A DNA stretch of 64,000 nucleotides from Bacteroidales bacterium UBA2712 (GTDB lineage Bacteria; Bacteroidota; Bacteroidia; Bacteroidales; Paludibacteraceae). Made by a program: the position numbers and the translations under genes. Below the pieces are notes generated by a model. That model searched no databases and had not been told where the DNA came from. It was given only the letters and a program-made list of their open reading frames with translations. The stretch spans positions 95,124 through 159,123 of the forward strand of contig DEKW01000020.1 of NCBI GenBank assembly GCA_002354055.1. Direction: 5' to 3'. Position 1 is the stretch's first letter. The number at the start of each line of letters is the position of its first letter. Below, piece by piece: positions 8,511 to 17,691 of this stretch.

Positions 8511-11500
8511 ATGAACATAGAGAATCTGGAAATACTCTTTAGCCAACACCCCGAGATAGGACTGATCCGACGGGAGTTAGGACGAGGCAAGGACACACAT
8601 GTGCTTGCCTCCGGCTTGCATGCTTCTACACGCGCGCTCGCGCTAGCTGCGCTCAAAGCGCCCCTATTCATCATCTTGGATAACTCCGAAGCCGCACAAT
8701 ACCTCTACGCAGACCTCAAGAACATTAAAAACGCCTCCGGCAATCAAAACACAGAGGTTTTCTTCTTCCCGCACAGTCAGAAACGACGCGCAGTAGATGA
8801 AGCAGCGCAGATCCAACGCACGGAAACCCTCACGGCGCTCACAACGACCGGCAACCTGATCGTCGTCACATACCCCGAAGCCATCGCAGAAACCGTTCCG
8901 GCCAAAGAGGAACTCTCTGCAGTCAGCGTGCAATACCGCGTCGGACAAGAAATACAACAATCTACCCTCAGCGCTCAACTCTTAGAATTAGGCTTTGAAC
9001 GCGTGGATTTTGTCTTCCAGCCCGGGCAATTTGCCGTACGTGGTTCCATCGTGGATATCTATAGTTACAGCCACGACACGCCTTACCGCTTGGACTTCTT
9101 CGGCGATGAGATAGATAGTATCCGCGAGTTCGACATCGAAGACCAACTCTCAAAGAACCGCGTCAACCTCTGTGAGATAGTGGGCAAGGGCCAAAAAGAC
9201 GATGCTCCGGACACAAAAGCCTCCATCGTTGATTACCTTCCTTCCGAGACCATCTGGGTCTCGAATGACTTCTCCGTCGTTCGCTACAAACTCGAGGGTC
9301 TAGGAAGTCTAGAGAGATTAGAGAGACTAGGGCATCTAGAGCATCTGCCAACCCTCGAACTCTCCGAGAAGAGCACCTTCCCGACCCACTCGAAGATCGC
9401 CTTCGACACCCTGCCGCAGCCAATCTTCCATAAGCAGTTTGATCTTCTCACGGAGGACATTCAAAAGCACATCGAAGAAGGTTACAAGATCTACATCCTC
9501 GCTGAGCAGCAGAAACAACTCGACCGCTTAAAAGCCATCTTCGAATCTGTCAGTCCGGAGGCGGTCTCTTTTATAGGCATCAATGCTGCTCTCCATGAAG
9601 GATTCGTAGATCGCGGCCTGAAAATCTGCTGCTACACCGACCACCAGATCTTCGAGCGTTTCCACCGCGTCCAGATGACCAGCGAGAACGCTCGGCGAGG
9701 CAAAGCCATCATCACGCTACGTGAGATCAACCAGCTACAGATAGGCGACTACGTCGTACACTCCGACCACGGAATAGCGAAATTCGGCGGACTCGTCACC
9801 ACTCCTGTGAACGGCAAACCACAGGAGATGATCAAACTGAACTACCGCGATGGAGCAAACGTCTTTGTCAGCATCCATAACCTCCATCGTATCAGCAAAT
9901 ACAAAGGCCGTGAAGGCTCCGAACCCACCATCGCCCGCTTAGGTTCCGGTGCATGGGAGCGGCTCAAAGAGCGAACCAAGGACAAAGTCAAAGACATTGC
10001 GCGCGACCTCATCCGCCTCTACGCGACCCGCAAGCAGCAGAAAGGTTTCGCTTGTTCGCCCGACGGATACATGCAACATGAGTTGGAGGCTTCTTTCCTC
10101 TACGAGGACACGCCCGATCAGGCAAAAGCAACCGCCGACGTAAAGCGCGACCTCGAGAGCCCGATGCCCATGGACCGGCTCGTCTGCGGAGATGTAGGAT
10201 TCGGCAAGACCGAAGTAGCCATGCGCGCTGCCTTCAAGGTAGCGACGGAAGGCAAACAAGTAGCCGTACTCGTACCAACCACCGTTCTTGCCCTCCAACA
10301 CTATAACACCTTCACGGAGCGAATGAAGAATTTCCCCGTGCGCATCGAATATATGAGCCGGCTGAAATCCGCCAAGGAGATCAAAGAACTCTTGGCGGAT
10401 CTCAAAGCAGGCAAGATAGATATCCTCATCGGAACCCACAAACTTATCGGCAAATCCGTTGAGTGGCACGACTTAGGCTTGCTCATCATTGATGAGGAGC
10501 AGAAATTCGGCGTGGCAGCCAAAGAGAAACTCAAATCGCTGCGTGCGAATATAGACGTTCTTACCTTGACGGCAACGCCTATACCGAGAACGCTCCAATT
10601 CTCCTTATTAGGCGCACGCGATCTGAGTGTCATGACTACGCCGCCACCAAACCGCTACCCCGTACAGACAGAACTCATCACCGTTGACGACGAAGATATC
10701 ATCAAAGAAGCTATTGACTTGGAGATGGGACGTAACGGACAGATCTTCATCGTCAATAACCGCATTGAGATGCTTCCACGCATCGAGCGGAAGATCCGGA
10801 AACTCTGTCCGGAGGCACGTATCGTCACGGCGCACGGACAGTTGCCTGCAGGAGAGATGGAAGAGCGGCTCGAAGCGTTCATCAACTACGACTACGACAT
10901 TCTCCTCTCGACAACCATCATCGAGTCCGGAGTAGACATACCGAACGTAAACACCATCCTTATCTTCTCTGCGAACCATTATGGTCTGGCAGACTTGCAC
11001 CAACTACGAGGACGTGTCGGACGTTCGAACCGCAAAGCCTATTGCTACCTCATCGCGCCGGAGAAAGAACTCCTCACAGATGATGCGCGCAGAAGACTCG
11101 AAGCCCTGAGTACTTTCGCCGAACTCGGAGCAGGGTTCAATCTCGCGATGCAGGATCTTGACATCCGAGGAGCAGGAAACATGCTCGGCTCTGAGCAATC
11201 AGGTTTCATTGCCGACCTCGGTTACGAGACCTACCAGCGCATCCTCAACGAAGCGATCGAAGAACTCCGCGAAGAAGAAGGACTCGGCTCCGATGAGAAC
11301 CAAATGGTAAATGGTAAATCTCCAAATGAGAAAATGACTTGGTGCTCCGACGCCCAGGTAGAGACCGATATCGCCGTTTGTTTCCCGACAGATTATATCG
11401 AGAACATCTCCGAACGTATAACCCTCTACCGCGAGTTGGATAACTTACACAGCGAAGACCAACTCTTGGACTACCGCAAGCGCCTCATAGACCGTTTTGG

Positions 11501-11828
11501 TGTCCTGCCGCAACCCGCAGAAGAACTCTTAGACGTCGTGCGGCTGAGATGGCTCTGCTGCCGACTCGGTATAGAGAAGATACTCCTCAAAGGTGAACAC
11601 ATGACCATGTACCTCGTCCAGCACAAAGACGCCTTCTGGCAATCACAAGTGTTCGGAAACATGATCCAGTATGCCGCCACACGCGCCGAACGGTGCTCCC
11701 TGCACGAAGAGCGGGATAAGAAAGGAATAAAAACCGGCAGAAGGTACATCACCATCACCAACGTAAAAACCATCAATGGAGCAATAAACCTGTTAAGCAA
11801 AATTGAAAATGGCCAAATAACCCAATAA
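8511..11828 (+). CDS. mfd: Transcription-repair coupling factor Mfd
   Basis: 1105 residues from the ATG at 8511 (MNIENLEILFSQHPEIG). An earlier in-frame ATG at 8376 lies upstream of the promoter and is rejected. Visible parts are the UvrB-like N-terminal module, the RNA-polymerase interacting Tudor domain (IGDYVVHSDHGIAKFGG), the RecG-like translocase with Walker A GFGKTE, DEEQ box and motif VI region (HQLRGRVGRSNRKAY), and the C-terminal TRCF domain. It removes stalled RNA polymerase and recruits UvrA. Two short tandem-repeat tracts are inserted in frame, at 9308-9346 (reading LERLERLGHLEHL) and at 11301-11320. Confidence 0.97.
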   Translation: MNIENLEILFSQHPEIGLIRRELGRGKDTHVLASGLHASTRALALAALKAPLFIILDNSEAAQYLYADLKNIKNASGNQNTEVFFFPHSQKRRAVDEAAQIQRTETLTALTTTGNLIVVTYPEAIAETVPAKEELSAVSVQYRVGQEIQQSTLSAQLLELGFERVDFVFQPGQFAVRGSIVDIYSYSHDTPYRLDFFGDEIDSIREFDIEDQLSKNRVNLCEIVGKGQKDDAPDTKASIVDYLPSETIWVSNDFSVVRYKLEGLGSLERLERLGHLEHLPTLELSEKSTFPTHSKIAFDTLPQPIFHKQFDLLTEDIQKHIEEGYKIYILAEQQKQLDRLKAIFESVSPEAVSFIGINAALHEGFVDRGLKICCYTDHQIFERFHRVQMTSENARRGKAIITLREINQLQIGDYVVHSDHGIAKFGGLVTTPVNGKPQEMIKLNYRDGANVFVSIHNLHRISKYKGREGSEPTIARLGSGAWERLKERTKDKVKDIARDLIRLYATRKQQKGFACSPDGYMQHELEASFLYEDTPDQAKATADVKRDLESPMPMDRLVCGDVGFGKTEVAMRAAFKVATEGKQVAVLVPTTVLALQHYNTFTERMKNFPVRIEYMSRLKSAKEIKELLADLKAGKIDILIGTHKLIGKSVEWHDLGLLIIDEEQKFGVAAKEKLKSLRANIDVLTLTATPIPRTLQFSLLGARDLSVMTTPPPNRYPVQTELITVDDEDIIKEAIDLEMGRNGQIFIVNNRIEMLPRIERKIRKLCPEARIVTAHGQLPAGEMEERLEAFINYDYDILLSTTIIESGVDIPNVNTILIFSANHYGLADLHQLRGRVGRSNRKAYCYLIAPEKELLTDDARRRLEALSTFAELGAGFNLAMQDLDIRGAGNMLGSEQSGFIADLGYETYQRILNEAIEELREEEGLGSDENQMVNGKSPNEKMTWCSDAQVETDIAVCFPTDYIENISERITLYRELDNLHSEDQLLDYRKRLIDRFGVLPQPAEELLDVVRLRWLCCRLGIEKILLKGEHMTMYLVQHKDAFWQSQVFGNMIQYAATRAERCSLHEERDKKGIKTGRRYITITNVKTINGAINLLSKIENGQITQ
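9308..9346. repeat. In-frame 9-nt tandem repeat inside mfd
   Basis: Four imperfect units of the type CTAGAGAGA encode a Leu/Glu/Arg/His-rich insert (SLERLERLGHLEHL). The sequence is locally repetitive and unlike its flanks. Confidence 0.75.
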
Positions 11829-11873
11829 CCAAATAAATGGTACATGGTACATGACCAAATAGTAAATAGATTT

Positions 11874-12620
11874 ATGAAATTCATAGGAATCATCCCTGCC
11901 CGCTACGCCTCTACGCGTTTTCCGGGCAAACCATTAGCAGAGATCTGCGGCAAGACCGTCATCCGCCGCGTCTATGAGCAAGCCCGCAAAGCGCTCGATA
12001 CCGTCGTAGTAGCTACCGATGACGAGCGGATATACAACGACGTGGAGTCTTTCGGCGGTAAAGTGGTCATGACGCGCCCGGACCATAAATGCGGTACCGA
12101 CCGTTGTTTGGAGGCGTACCAAGCCATCACGACACCCGCTTGGCGCGAGCAGAACGACAAGGACACCGTCATCATCAATATCCAAGGTGACGAACCTTTC
12201 ATCCAGCCCGAGCAGATAGAAGCGCTCATGGCTTGTTTTGACCGCCCGGATACAGACATAGCGACACTCGTACAACCCTTTGCGGAAGATAAGAACGCTA
12301 TCGAAAACCCTAACTCGCCCAAAGTGAATTGGGACGTAGAGACCCAAGAAGCAAAGATGTTTTCCCGCAAAGTGATTGCTGCTTCGGACGACAAATACTA
12401 CAAACACATCGGTATATACGCTTACCGCGCAGATGTACTCAGCAAAATAACCACGCTGCCGCAAAGCCCATTAGAGATTGCAGAACGTCTCGAACAACTC
12501 CGATGGCTCGAGAACGGTTACAAGATCCGTGTCGGCGTGACCTCACAATCCACCATCGGCATCGACACCCCGGAAGACCTCGAGAAAGCCATCGAGTGGT
12601 ATAAATATAATGGAAATTAA
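11874..12620 (+). CDS. kdsB: 3-deoxy-manno-octulosonate cytidylyltransferase
   Basis: 248 residues from the ATG at 11874 (MKFIGIIPARYASTRFPGKP). The in-frame codon at 11844 would add residues encoded by a repeat tract. The nucleotidyltransferase signature IPARYASTRFPGKPL, DHKCGTDRC, IQGDEPFI and the C-terminal GIDTPEDLEK are all typical of KdsB, which makes CMP-Kdo for lipopolysaccharide core synthesis. It lies 45 bp after mfd. The gap (11811-11868) is made of repeats related to ATGGTA and ATGACCAAAT. Confidence 0.96.
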   Translation: MKFIGIIPARYASTRFPGKPLAEICGKTVIRRVYEQARKALDTVVVATDDERIYNDVESFGGKVVMTRPDHKCGTDRCLEAYQAITTPAWREQNDKDTVIINIQGDEPFIQPEQIEALMACFDRPDTDIATLVQPFAEDKNAIENPNSPKVNWDVETQEAKMFSRKVIAASDDKYYKHIGIYAYRADVLSKITTLPQSPLEIAERLEQLRWLENGYKIRVGVTSQSTIGIDTPEDLEKAIEWYKYNGN

Positions 12621-12646
12621 CGTAATTACGTAATTACGGAATCACG
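12619..12646. repeat. Tandem GTAATTAC-type octamers
   Basis: Three to four units of a TAATTACG type overlap the kdsB stop codon. The same family recurs at 24191-24222 and, as CATTACGT, at 287-318. Confidence 0.75.
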
Positions 12647-12677
12647 AAATATATTAACCTTATAAAACACAACAATT

Positions 12678-13397
12678 ATGGCAAAAGAACAATGCCCTAC
12701 TCCGCACATCGGTGCGCAGTACGGAGAGATTGCAAAAACAATGATTATGGCCGGTGACCCGCTGCGTGCCAAACTGATGGCAGAGCGCTATCTGGAGAAC
12801 CCGGTACAAGTGAACAATGTACGCGGAATGCTCGCATTCACCGGCACATACAAAGGAAAGAAAGTGACCGTCATGGGTCACGGAATGGGTATCCCGTCCA
12901 TTGGCATTTACACGTATGAGCTCTTCAATTTCTACGACGTAGAGACTATCATCCGCGTAGGCTCATGCGGCGCACGCCAGATGTACGTGAAACTCGGCGA
13001 CCTGGTAATCGCGCAAGGTAGTTGCACAGACAGCAACTGGGACCAGCAATACAACCTCCCGGGTCATTATGCACCGATTGCTGACTTTGAACTCTGCCGG
13101 AAAGCCGTAGAAGCCGCAGAGAAACGCGGCTACAAGTACCATGTCGGAAACGTTTTCTCCGCAGATATATTCTACTGCGAAGACGAACGCAAGGCGAACT
13201 GGACAAAGATGGGTGTTTTGGCGGACGAGATGGAAGCCCCGTCGCTGTATATGAATGCCGCACGAGCAGGCAAAAAAGCCCTCGTCATTTGCACCGTCAG
13301 CGACCACATTCTCACCGGAGAAGCAACCACGGCAGAGCAACGTCAGAACTCTTTTACAAACATGATGGATGTCGCTTTCGACATTATTAGCGAATGA
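12678..13397 (+). CDS. deoD: Purine nucleoside phosphorylase, DeoD type
   Basis: 239 residues, the normal length of the hexameric DeoD family. HIGAQYGEIAKTMIMAGDP, GHGMGIPSIGIYTYELF, IIRVGSCGA, EMEAPSLYMNA and CTVSDHI are the phosphate- and nucleoside-binding segments. It cleaves purine nucleosides with phosphate in the cytosol. The stop overlaps the start of the next gene (ATGA), so the two are translationally coupled, though no functional link is evident. Confidence 0.96.
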   Translation: MAKEQCPTPHIGAQYGEIAKTMIMAGDPLRAKLMAERYLENPVQVNNVRGMLAFTGTYKGKKVTVMGHGMGIPSIGIYTYELFNFYDVETIIRVGSCGARQMYVKLGDLVIAQGSCTDSNWDQQYNLPGHYAPIADFELCRKAVEAAEKRGYKYHVGNVFSADIFYCEDERKANWTKMGVLADEMEAPSLYMNAARAGKKALVICTVSDHILTGEATTAEQRQNSFTNMMDVAFDIISE

Positions 13398-14125
13398 GAA
13401 AGACAATCTTTTTAATCCTCGCATCAGCCCTTCTGCTCCCGGGTCTCACAGCTCGGGCGCAGGAGGAAACTGATGCGCCAAAAGAGGTCAAGAAGGCTTC
13501 TTCCGGCTTCTTCACCGGTTTCTCCGGTGGAATGATGCTGCACGGCGGATACCTGTTCGCCAAAGATCCCAGATACGTATTCAGTAACACCGGTCTGGGT
13601 AGTCCGGACTACGTAAAAAACTTACCAAATGACGGTTTTTGTATGGGACTGGGCGGTACGCTTCGCGCACATCTTATCAATCATATTCATCTGGGCGCAG
13701 AAGGTTTTGTGAGCACGATGCCTCTCATGAAAACCGGTTCGAACGTCCGCACAGGATGGGGCGGCGCGATGTGCGACTTCTACACCGACTGGGGCAAAAT
13801 GCGCCCGCTCATCGGTCTGACCGTCGGCGGCGGAGTGATGAAACGACTCTTTGTGCCGAACGCACCTACCGTCACCAGCGCAGATAGCGAGACGAACTAT
13901 AACGCCTCGTACACCAAGACTCCGTTCTTCCTGCTCGATCCTTACATAGGCATGGAGATAGGACTAACCAACCATATGGCACTTATTATTCGCATCGACT
14001 ACATGCTCCCCTTTGGCACCAGCAAGAGCAAGCTGACGCCTAACGTCGATTGGGGCAATTTTATGACTCCGAGCGGTCCGCGCTTATACGTGGGACTGAT
14101 GTTCGGCAAAATGAAGAAAGACTAA
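13394..14125 (+). CDS. Small outer-membrane beta-barrel-like protein, unknown
   Basis: 243 residues: a signal peptide (MRKTIFLILASALLLPGLTA with cleavage after RAQ), then alternating amphipathic strands rich in Gly and aromatic residues, ending RLYVGLMFGKMKKD. Strand patterns such as GGMMLHGGYLF and GMEIGLTNHMALIIRIDYML fit an 8-stranded OmpA/OmpW-like barrel. Specific function not recognised. It is coupled to deoD by a 4-bp overlap and followed 48 bp later by yidC. Confidence 0.65.
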   Translation: MRKTIFLILASALLLPGLTARAQEETDAPKEVKKASSGFFTGFSGGMMLHGGYLFAKDPRYVFSNTGLGSPDYVKNLPNDGFCMGLGGTLRAHLINHIHLGAEGFVSTMPLMKTGSNVRTGWGGAMCDFYTDWGKMRPLIGLTVGGGVMKRLFVPNAPTVTSADSETNYNASYTKTPFFLLDPYIGMEIGLTNHMALIIRIDYMLPFGTSKSKLTPNVDWGNFMTPSGPRLYVGLMFGKMKKD

Positions 14126-14126
14126 A

Positions 14127-14158
14127 AATTTGATATTTGAAATTTGAAATTTGAAATT
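14127..14158. repeat. Tandem ATTTGAA heptamers between genes
   Basis: Four near-perfect units (ATTTGAT, ATTTGAA, ATTTGAA, ATTTGAA) fill most of the 48-bp gap before yidC. Confidence 0.85.
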
Positions 14159-14173
14159 CTAAACAATATATAA

Positions 14174-16084
14174 ATGGATAAAAACACTTGGATCGGCTTT
14201 TTACTGATAGCCGCAATTATCGTTGGTTTTACGATGCTCAACCGTCCCTCCAAAGAAGAGCTGGCGCATCGCCAACACGTACAAGACTCAATTAACGCTG
14301 CCCGTCTCCTCGAAGCGGAGACACAACGTATTTCCGACTCCTTGCAGATGGTAGTCTCTCAGACACAACAGAGTGAGACCATCGTCACCGAGGAGCAGAT
14401 ACAAGAGCGCTTGCAAGCTGCCTATGGCACTTTTGCAGTAGCAGCACAAGGGGAAGAGCAGTATATTACCCTCGCAAACGAGCATCTGAAACTAGCACTC
14501 TCCACCTTAGGCGGTCGCATTGAGCGTGCGGAGTTATTGGAGTATCATGCTTCGGGCGACAGCATCAATCCGCTCTGCCTCTTCCGTGCAGACGAGAGTG
14601 CGTTCGGTCTGACCCTTATCACCGCTAACAACCGTATTCTGCAGACTGCTAACCTGTACTTCACTCCGATGAAGAGCGAGGAACCCAACAAAGCGATCCT
14701 TCGTCTGCCGACATCCTCTCCGGACGCCTATATAGATTTTATCTATGAGCTCTCCGAGGACTATATGGTACACCTCTCCGTAGCACCGCATAACATGCAG
14801 ACAGAACTGGCGCAAAACGTCAACTCGCTGGAGCTTCAGTGGCGCCAACTCATCCCGCAACAAGAGCAGGGACGTAAGTTCGAGGAGCGTTATGCCCAGC
14901 TACAATACATGCTCGTCGGCGGCGAGATGGAGAAACTGAGTGAGAGCAAAGATGACAGCCAGAAAGAGTCCGCGCGCATCAAATGGATCGGATACAAAGA
15001 CCAATTCTTCTCAACTGTCCTCATCGCAGACGATGCGTTCACCTCAACGGAGTTTCACTCGACCTTGCAAGGCAAACACTCCGGCTACATCAAGGAGTAC
15101 GCCGCGCAGACCTCTGTACCGTTTGACCTCACTGGCAAGACCCCGACAGGTTTCCGTTTCTACTGCGGTCCGAATCATTACCACACGCTCAAAGCGTACG
15201 ACGAAGGCAAAGAGAAAGAGGATCGTTTGTATCTCAACAAACTGGTACCGTTAGGATGGAAAATCGTGAGCTGGATCAACACAGCCCTCGTCATTCCTAT
15301 GTTTGACCTCTTCACCGGTTGGGGTCTCCACATCGGTATCGTGATCCTCTTAATGACCATCGTCATTAAGCTAATCATCCTGCCGTTCGTATTCGTTTCC
15401 TATAAATCCAGCGCAAAGATGCGCGCGTTGAAGCCGCAGATCGATGCTATTAACGAGAAATACCCTGCGGAGAAGATGCAGGAGCGTCAAGCTGCTACGA
15501 TGCAACTCTACCAGCAAGCAGGAGTCAGCCCCATGTCCGGCTGTCTGCCGATGCTCTTCCAGTTCCCCGTCTTGATGGCGATGTTCTGGTTCCTGCCGAC
15601 AGCTATCGAACTGCGTGGCAAGTCACTGTGGTGGGCAGAGGACCTCTCCACTTACGACGCCGTCTTCCATTGGGGCTTTAACATCCCGCTGTTGGGCGAT
15701 CACCTGTCTCTCTTCTGTCTCTTAATGACCGTTTGTAACATCGCTTACACCTATATCACCATGCAGTCGCAAGCTACAGACCCGAACATGAAGTTCATGA
15801 AGTACATGATGTACGCGATGCCGCTCATGTTCCTCTTCATCTTCAATGACTACGCAGCGGGTCTGAGCTATTACTACCTCGTTTCGCTCTTCTTCACCAT
15901 CCTGCAGACGATGATCTTCCGCTGGACGCTCAATGATGAGAAGATGTTAGCGGAGATGGAGGCGAATAAAAAGAAAAAAGCCGGAAAACCTAAGTCCGGC
16001 TTCATGGAGCGTTTGGAAAAAATGCAACGCGAGCAGCAACGCTTAGCTCGCGAGCAGGCCAAAGCGGCTAATAAGCGTCGATAA
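14174..16084 (+). CDS. yidC: Membrane protein insertase YidC
   Basis: 636 residues. An N-terminal signal anchor (WIGFLLIAAIIVGFTML) precedes a large periplasmic beta-sandwich domain (about 30-350). The conserved Oxa1/YidC core with five membrane segments follows (about 360-600), including GVSPMSGCLPMLFQFPVLMA, and a basic ribosome-binding tail (KKKKAGKPKSGF... ANKRR). It inserts proteins into the inner membrane with or without SecYEG. The last 42 bases overlap the convergent gene at 16043-16540. Confidence 0.97.
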   Translation: MDKNTWIGFLLIAAIIVGFTMLNRPSKEELAHRQHVQDSINAARLLEAETQRISDSLQMVVSQTQQSETIVTEEQIQERLQAAYGTFAVAAQGEEQYITLANEHLKLALSTLGGRIERAELLEYHASGDSINPLCLFRADESAFGLTLITANNRILQTANLYFTPMKSEEPNKAILRLPTSSPDAYIDFIYELSEDYMVHLSVAPHNMQTELAQNVNSLELQWRQLIPQQEQGRKFEERYAQLQYMLVGGEMEKLSESKDDSQKESARIKWIGYKDQFFSTVLIADDAFTSTEFHSTLQGKHSGYIKEYAAQTSVPFDLTGKTPTGFRFYCGPNHYHTLKAYDEGKEKEDRLYLNKLVPLGWKIVSWINTALVIPMFDLFTGWGLHIGIVILLMTIVIKLIILPFVFVSYKSSAKMRALKPQIDAINEKYPAEKMQERQAATMQLYQQAGVSPMSGCLPMLFQFPVLMAMFWFLPTAIELRGKSLWWAEDLSTYDAVFHWGFNIPLLGDHLSLFCLLMTVCNIAYTYITMQSQATDPNMKFMKYMMYAMPLMFLFIFNDYAAGLSYYYLVSLFFTILQTMIFRWTLNDEKMLAEMEANKKKKAGKPKSGFMERLEKMQREQQRLAREQAKAANKRR

Positions 16085-16540
16085 CTCGTTATCGACCAGC
16101 TGCTGTCCCTCCGGGGATAGCGTCACACCGTCTTGCTCGAGGAGTTGCTCGTAATGAGCACTCGCGAGCATGGGCGAAGTGATATCGATAATATGCACGC
16201 ATTGCTGCGCTGCCAAACGGAAGAGCGAAAGGTTATAGAGGGCATGGATATTCCTCAGACGCTCGGTCTTACCACCAAGCCAATATAAAAGGTTCTTGCG
16301 TTCCTGCATCGACATGCCACGCGTGATAAAGGCGAAATAGCGATTCTCGTCCATAATAGGCAGACTAACCAAAACAGGTTCTTGCCCGTGTGCGCGCGCT
16401 TGCGCAATCTTATTAGTATATTGCGCTTTGTATGCCACTAAATCCATTAAAGGATCATGTTGCCCACTTGGGTTAGCTGCGATTGCTTGCCAGTTGTACT
16501 GCAATCCGCTCTCAGGCTGAATAATAAGGGTCTTGTCCAT
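16043..16540 (-). CDS. Protein of unknown function, 165 aa
   Basis: 165 residues from MDKTLIIQPESGLQYNWQAI, with no signal peptide or membrane segment. The middle (GMSMQERKNLLYWLGGKTER) and the leucine-rich C-terminus look helical and folded. No family recognised. The reading frame overlaps the 3' end of yidC by 42 bases in convergent orientation. A Bacteroides-type -7 box (TAATTTTG at 16713-16720) with a weak -33 (GTTG) lies about 170 nt upstream, so it probably has its own promoter. Confidence 0.6.
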   Translation of the reverse strand: MDKTLIIQPESGLQYNWQAIAANPSGQHDPLMDLVAYKAQYTNKIAQARAHGQEPVLVSLPIMDENRYFAFITRGMSMQERKNLLYWLGGKTERLRNIHALYNLSLFRLAAQQCVHIIDITSPMLASAHYEQLLEQDGVTLSPEGQQLVDNELSTLISRFGLLAS

Positions 16541-16712
16541 AAATATAGTGATTTAATAAGTTAATTACTTAAAGATTAATAACTAAATAAATAATTACTG
16601 CCGGTATTTGTAAGCAATAAATCGCTACCAGCGCGTCCATTCCAATTCGTTTAACTGTTTTCATATGCGTTTGAATTTAAATAGATGACACAATGTTGAT
16701 TTAAAAACGGTG

Positions 16713-16744
16713 CAAAATTACTGCTTTTTCGCAACCCTGACAAC
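16713..16744 (-). promoter_or_regulatory. Probable promoter of the 165-aa gene
   Basis: Minus-strand TAATTTTG at 16713-16720 with GTTG 20 nt upstream (16741-16744), one base off the -33 consensus. Confidence 0.5.
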
Positions 16745-16754
16745 TAATTGTGAT

Positions 16755-16824
16755 TAGGGACTAAAAATAGTGACCAAACAAGCCGTTTTGACGGCTAAAA
16801 CACAAATATAGGGACGAAAAATGG
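16755..16824 (+). promoter_or_regulatory. Direct-repeat pair and hairpin upstream of the LytTR gene
   Basis: TAGGGACTAAAAATAG (16755-16770) and TAGGGACGAAAAATGG (16809-16824) match at 14 of 16 bases, 54 bp apart. A perfect inverted repeat AGCCGT-TTTG-ACGGCT (16781-16796) lies between them. LytTR proteins commonly bind direct repeats, so autoregulation is possible (inference). The 325-bp gap 16541-16865 shows nothing else. Confidence 0.45.
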
Positions 16825-16865
16825 ACACATTCCAATTCGTCACTTTGATAAAGGAGACTAAAATT

Positions 16866-17654
16866 ATGACAAAAATTCCTTCTTCGCTACTCTCATTGAC
16901 CACATTATTGCTACATGTGTTCATTCTGCCGGTATTCTTCCTGAGTTTCATCCTGATATACGATAGTCAATGGATGACCGAGTTCCTGGACGCAGGTTTA
17001 GGGACAATCTTCAACGCCCTGATGCTCTCCTGCATCTTAATCGGCGTCATGGCGATCTCACGACCGGTAATGACGGCTGTCGGAAAGGGACATCGGTTCA
17101 GCTGGTGGCAGTATAGCTTATGGTCGTTCTTGGAAGTGATTATCTTCTCCTGCTTCGCAGCGCTATACATGGCATTGATATATGGAGATTACGGGTACTT
17201 CCCTGCACTCGCGCAATGTCTCCGTCTCTCGTTCTCTACCCTGCCCTATTTATATATCATCATGGCATTGCTCTTTGCGTTGATTTATCCGGATGAAGAA
17301 GAGGCAGCGGAAGAAGACCTGGTACGATTTACAGATAGTACAGGACGGCTGAAATTAGTCATTGTGCACGATGTACTACTCTATATAGAAGCGCGCGAGA
17401 ACTACGTCTCAATTCATTATTTGGAGGGAGAGAAACTAAAAGAATATTCGCTGCGTCAGACGATGCGCGGCATCGAAGACCTCATGACCAAACACGGCAT
17501 CATCCGTTGTCAGCGGTCTTACTTCGTCAATCCCCGGCATGTGACGGTATTGAGACGTGATAAAGAGGGATTTATTCAAGCAGAACTGGATAGTACCAAC
17601 AAGCCCGTTCCTGTTTCTCCGAAATACTACGAGCAGTTAAGCAAAATGTTATAG
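16866..17654 (+). CDS. Membrane-bound LytTR-family transcription regulator
   Basis: 262 residues from the ATG at 16866. That start is preceded by AAGGAG at 16851-16856, an unusually good Shine-Dalgarno for this phylum, and is preferred over the ATG at 16821. Four hydrophobic segments (about 8-28, 42-60, 78-98, 115-135 from this start) precede an acidic linker (YPDEEEAAEED). The C-terminal LytTR DNA-binding domain holds LYIEARENYVSIHY, IRCQRSYFVNPRHV and PVSPKYYEQL. It has no receiver domain, so signalling presumably comes through the membrane part. Targets are unknown. Direct repeats upstream suggest self-control. Confidence 0.85.
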   Translation: MTKIPSSLLSLTTLLLHVFILPVFFLSFILIYDSQWMTEFLDAGLGTIFNALMLSCILIGVMAISRPVMTAVGKGHRFSWWQYSLWSFLEVIIFSCFAALYMALIYGDYGYFPALAQCLRLSFSTLPYLYIIMALLFALIYPDEEEAAEEDLVRFTDSTGRLKLVIVHDVLLYIEARENYVSIHYLEGEKLKEYSLRQTMRGIEDLMTKHGIIRCQRSYFVNPRHVTVLRRDKEGFIQAELDSTNKPVPVSPKYYEQLSKML

Positions 17655-17659
17655 ATTTT

Positions 17660-17691
17660 GCGTTCACTCGTTCAACGTTCACTCGTTAAAC
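17660..17691. repeat. Tandem CGTTCACT repeat at the rlmN 3' end
   Basis: GCGTTCACTCGTTCAACG followed by GTTCACTCGTTAAAC, overlapping the last codons of rlmN (SLTSER). The same family appears in frame in the GH3 gene at 39247-39275. Confidence 0.7.
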
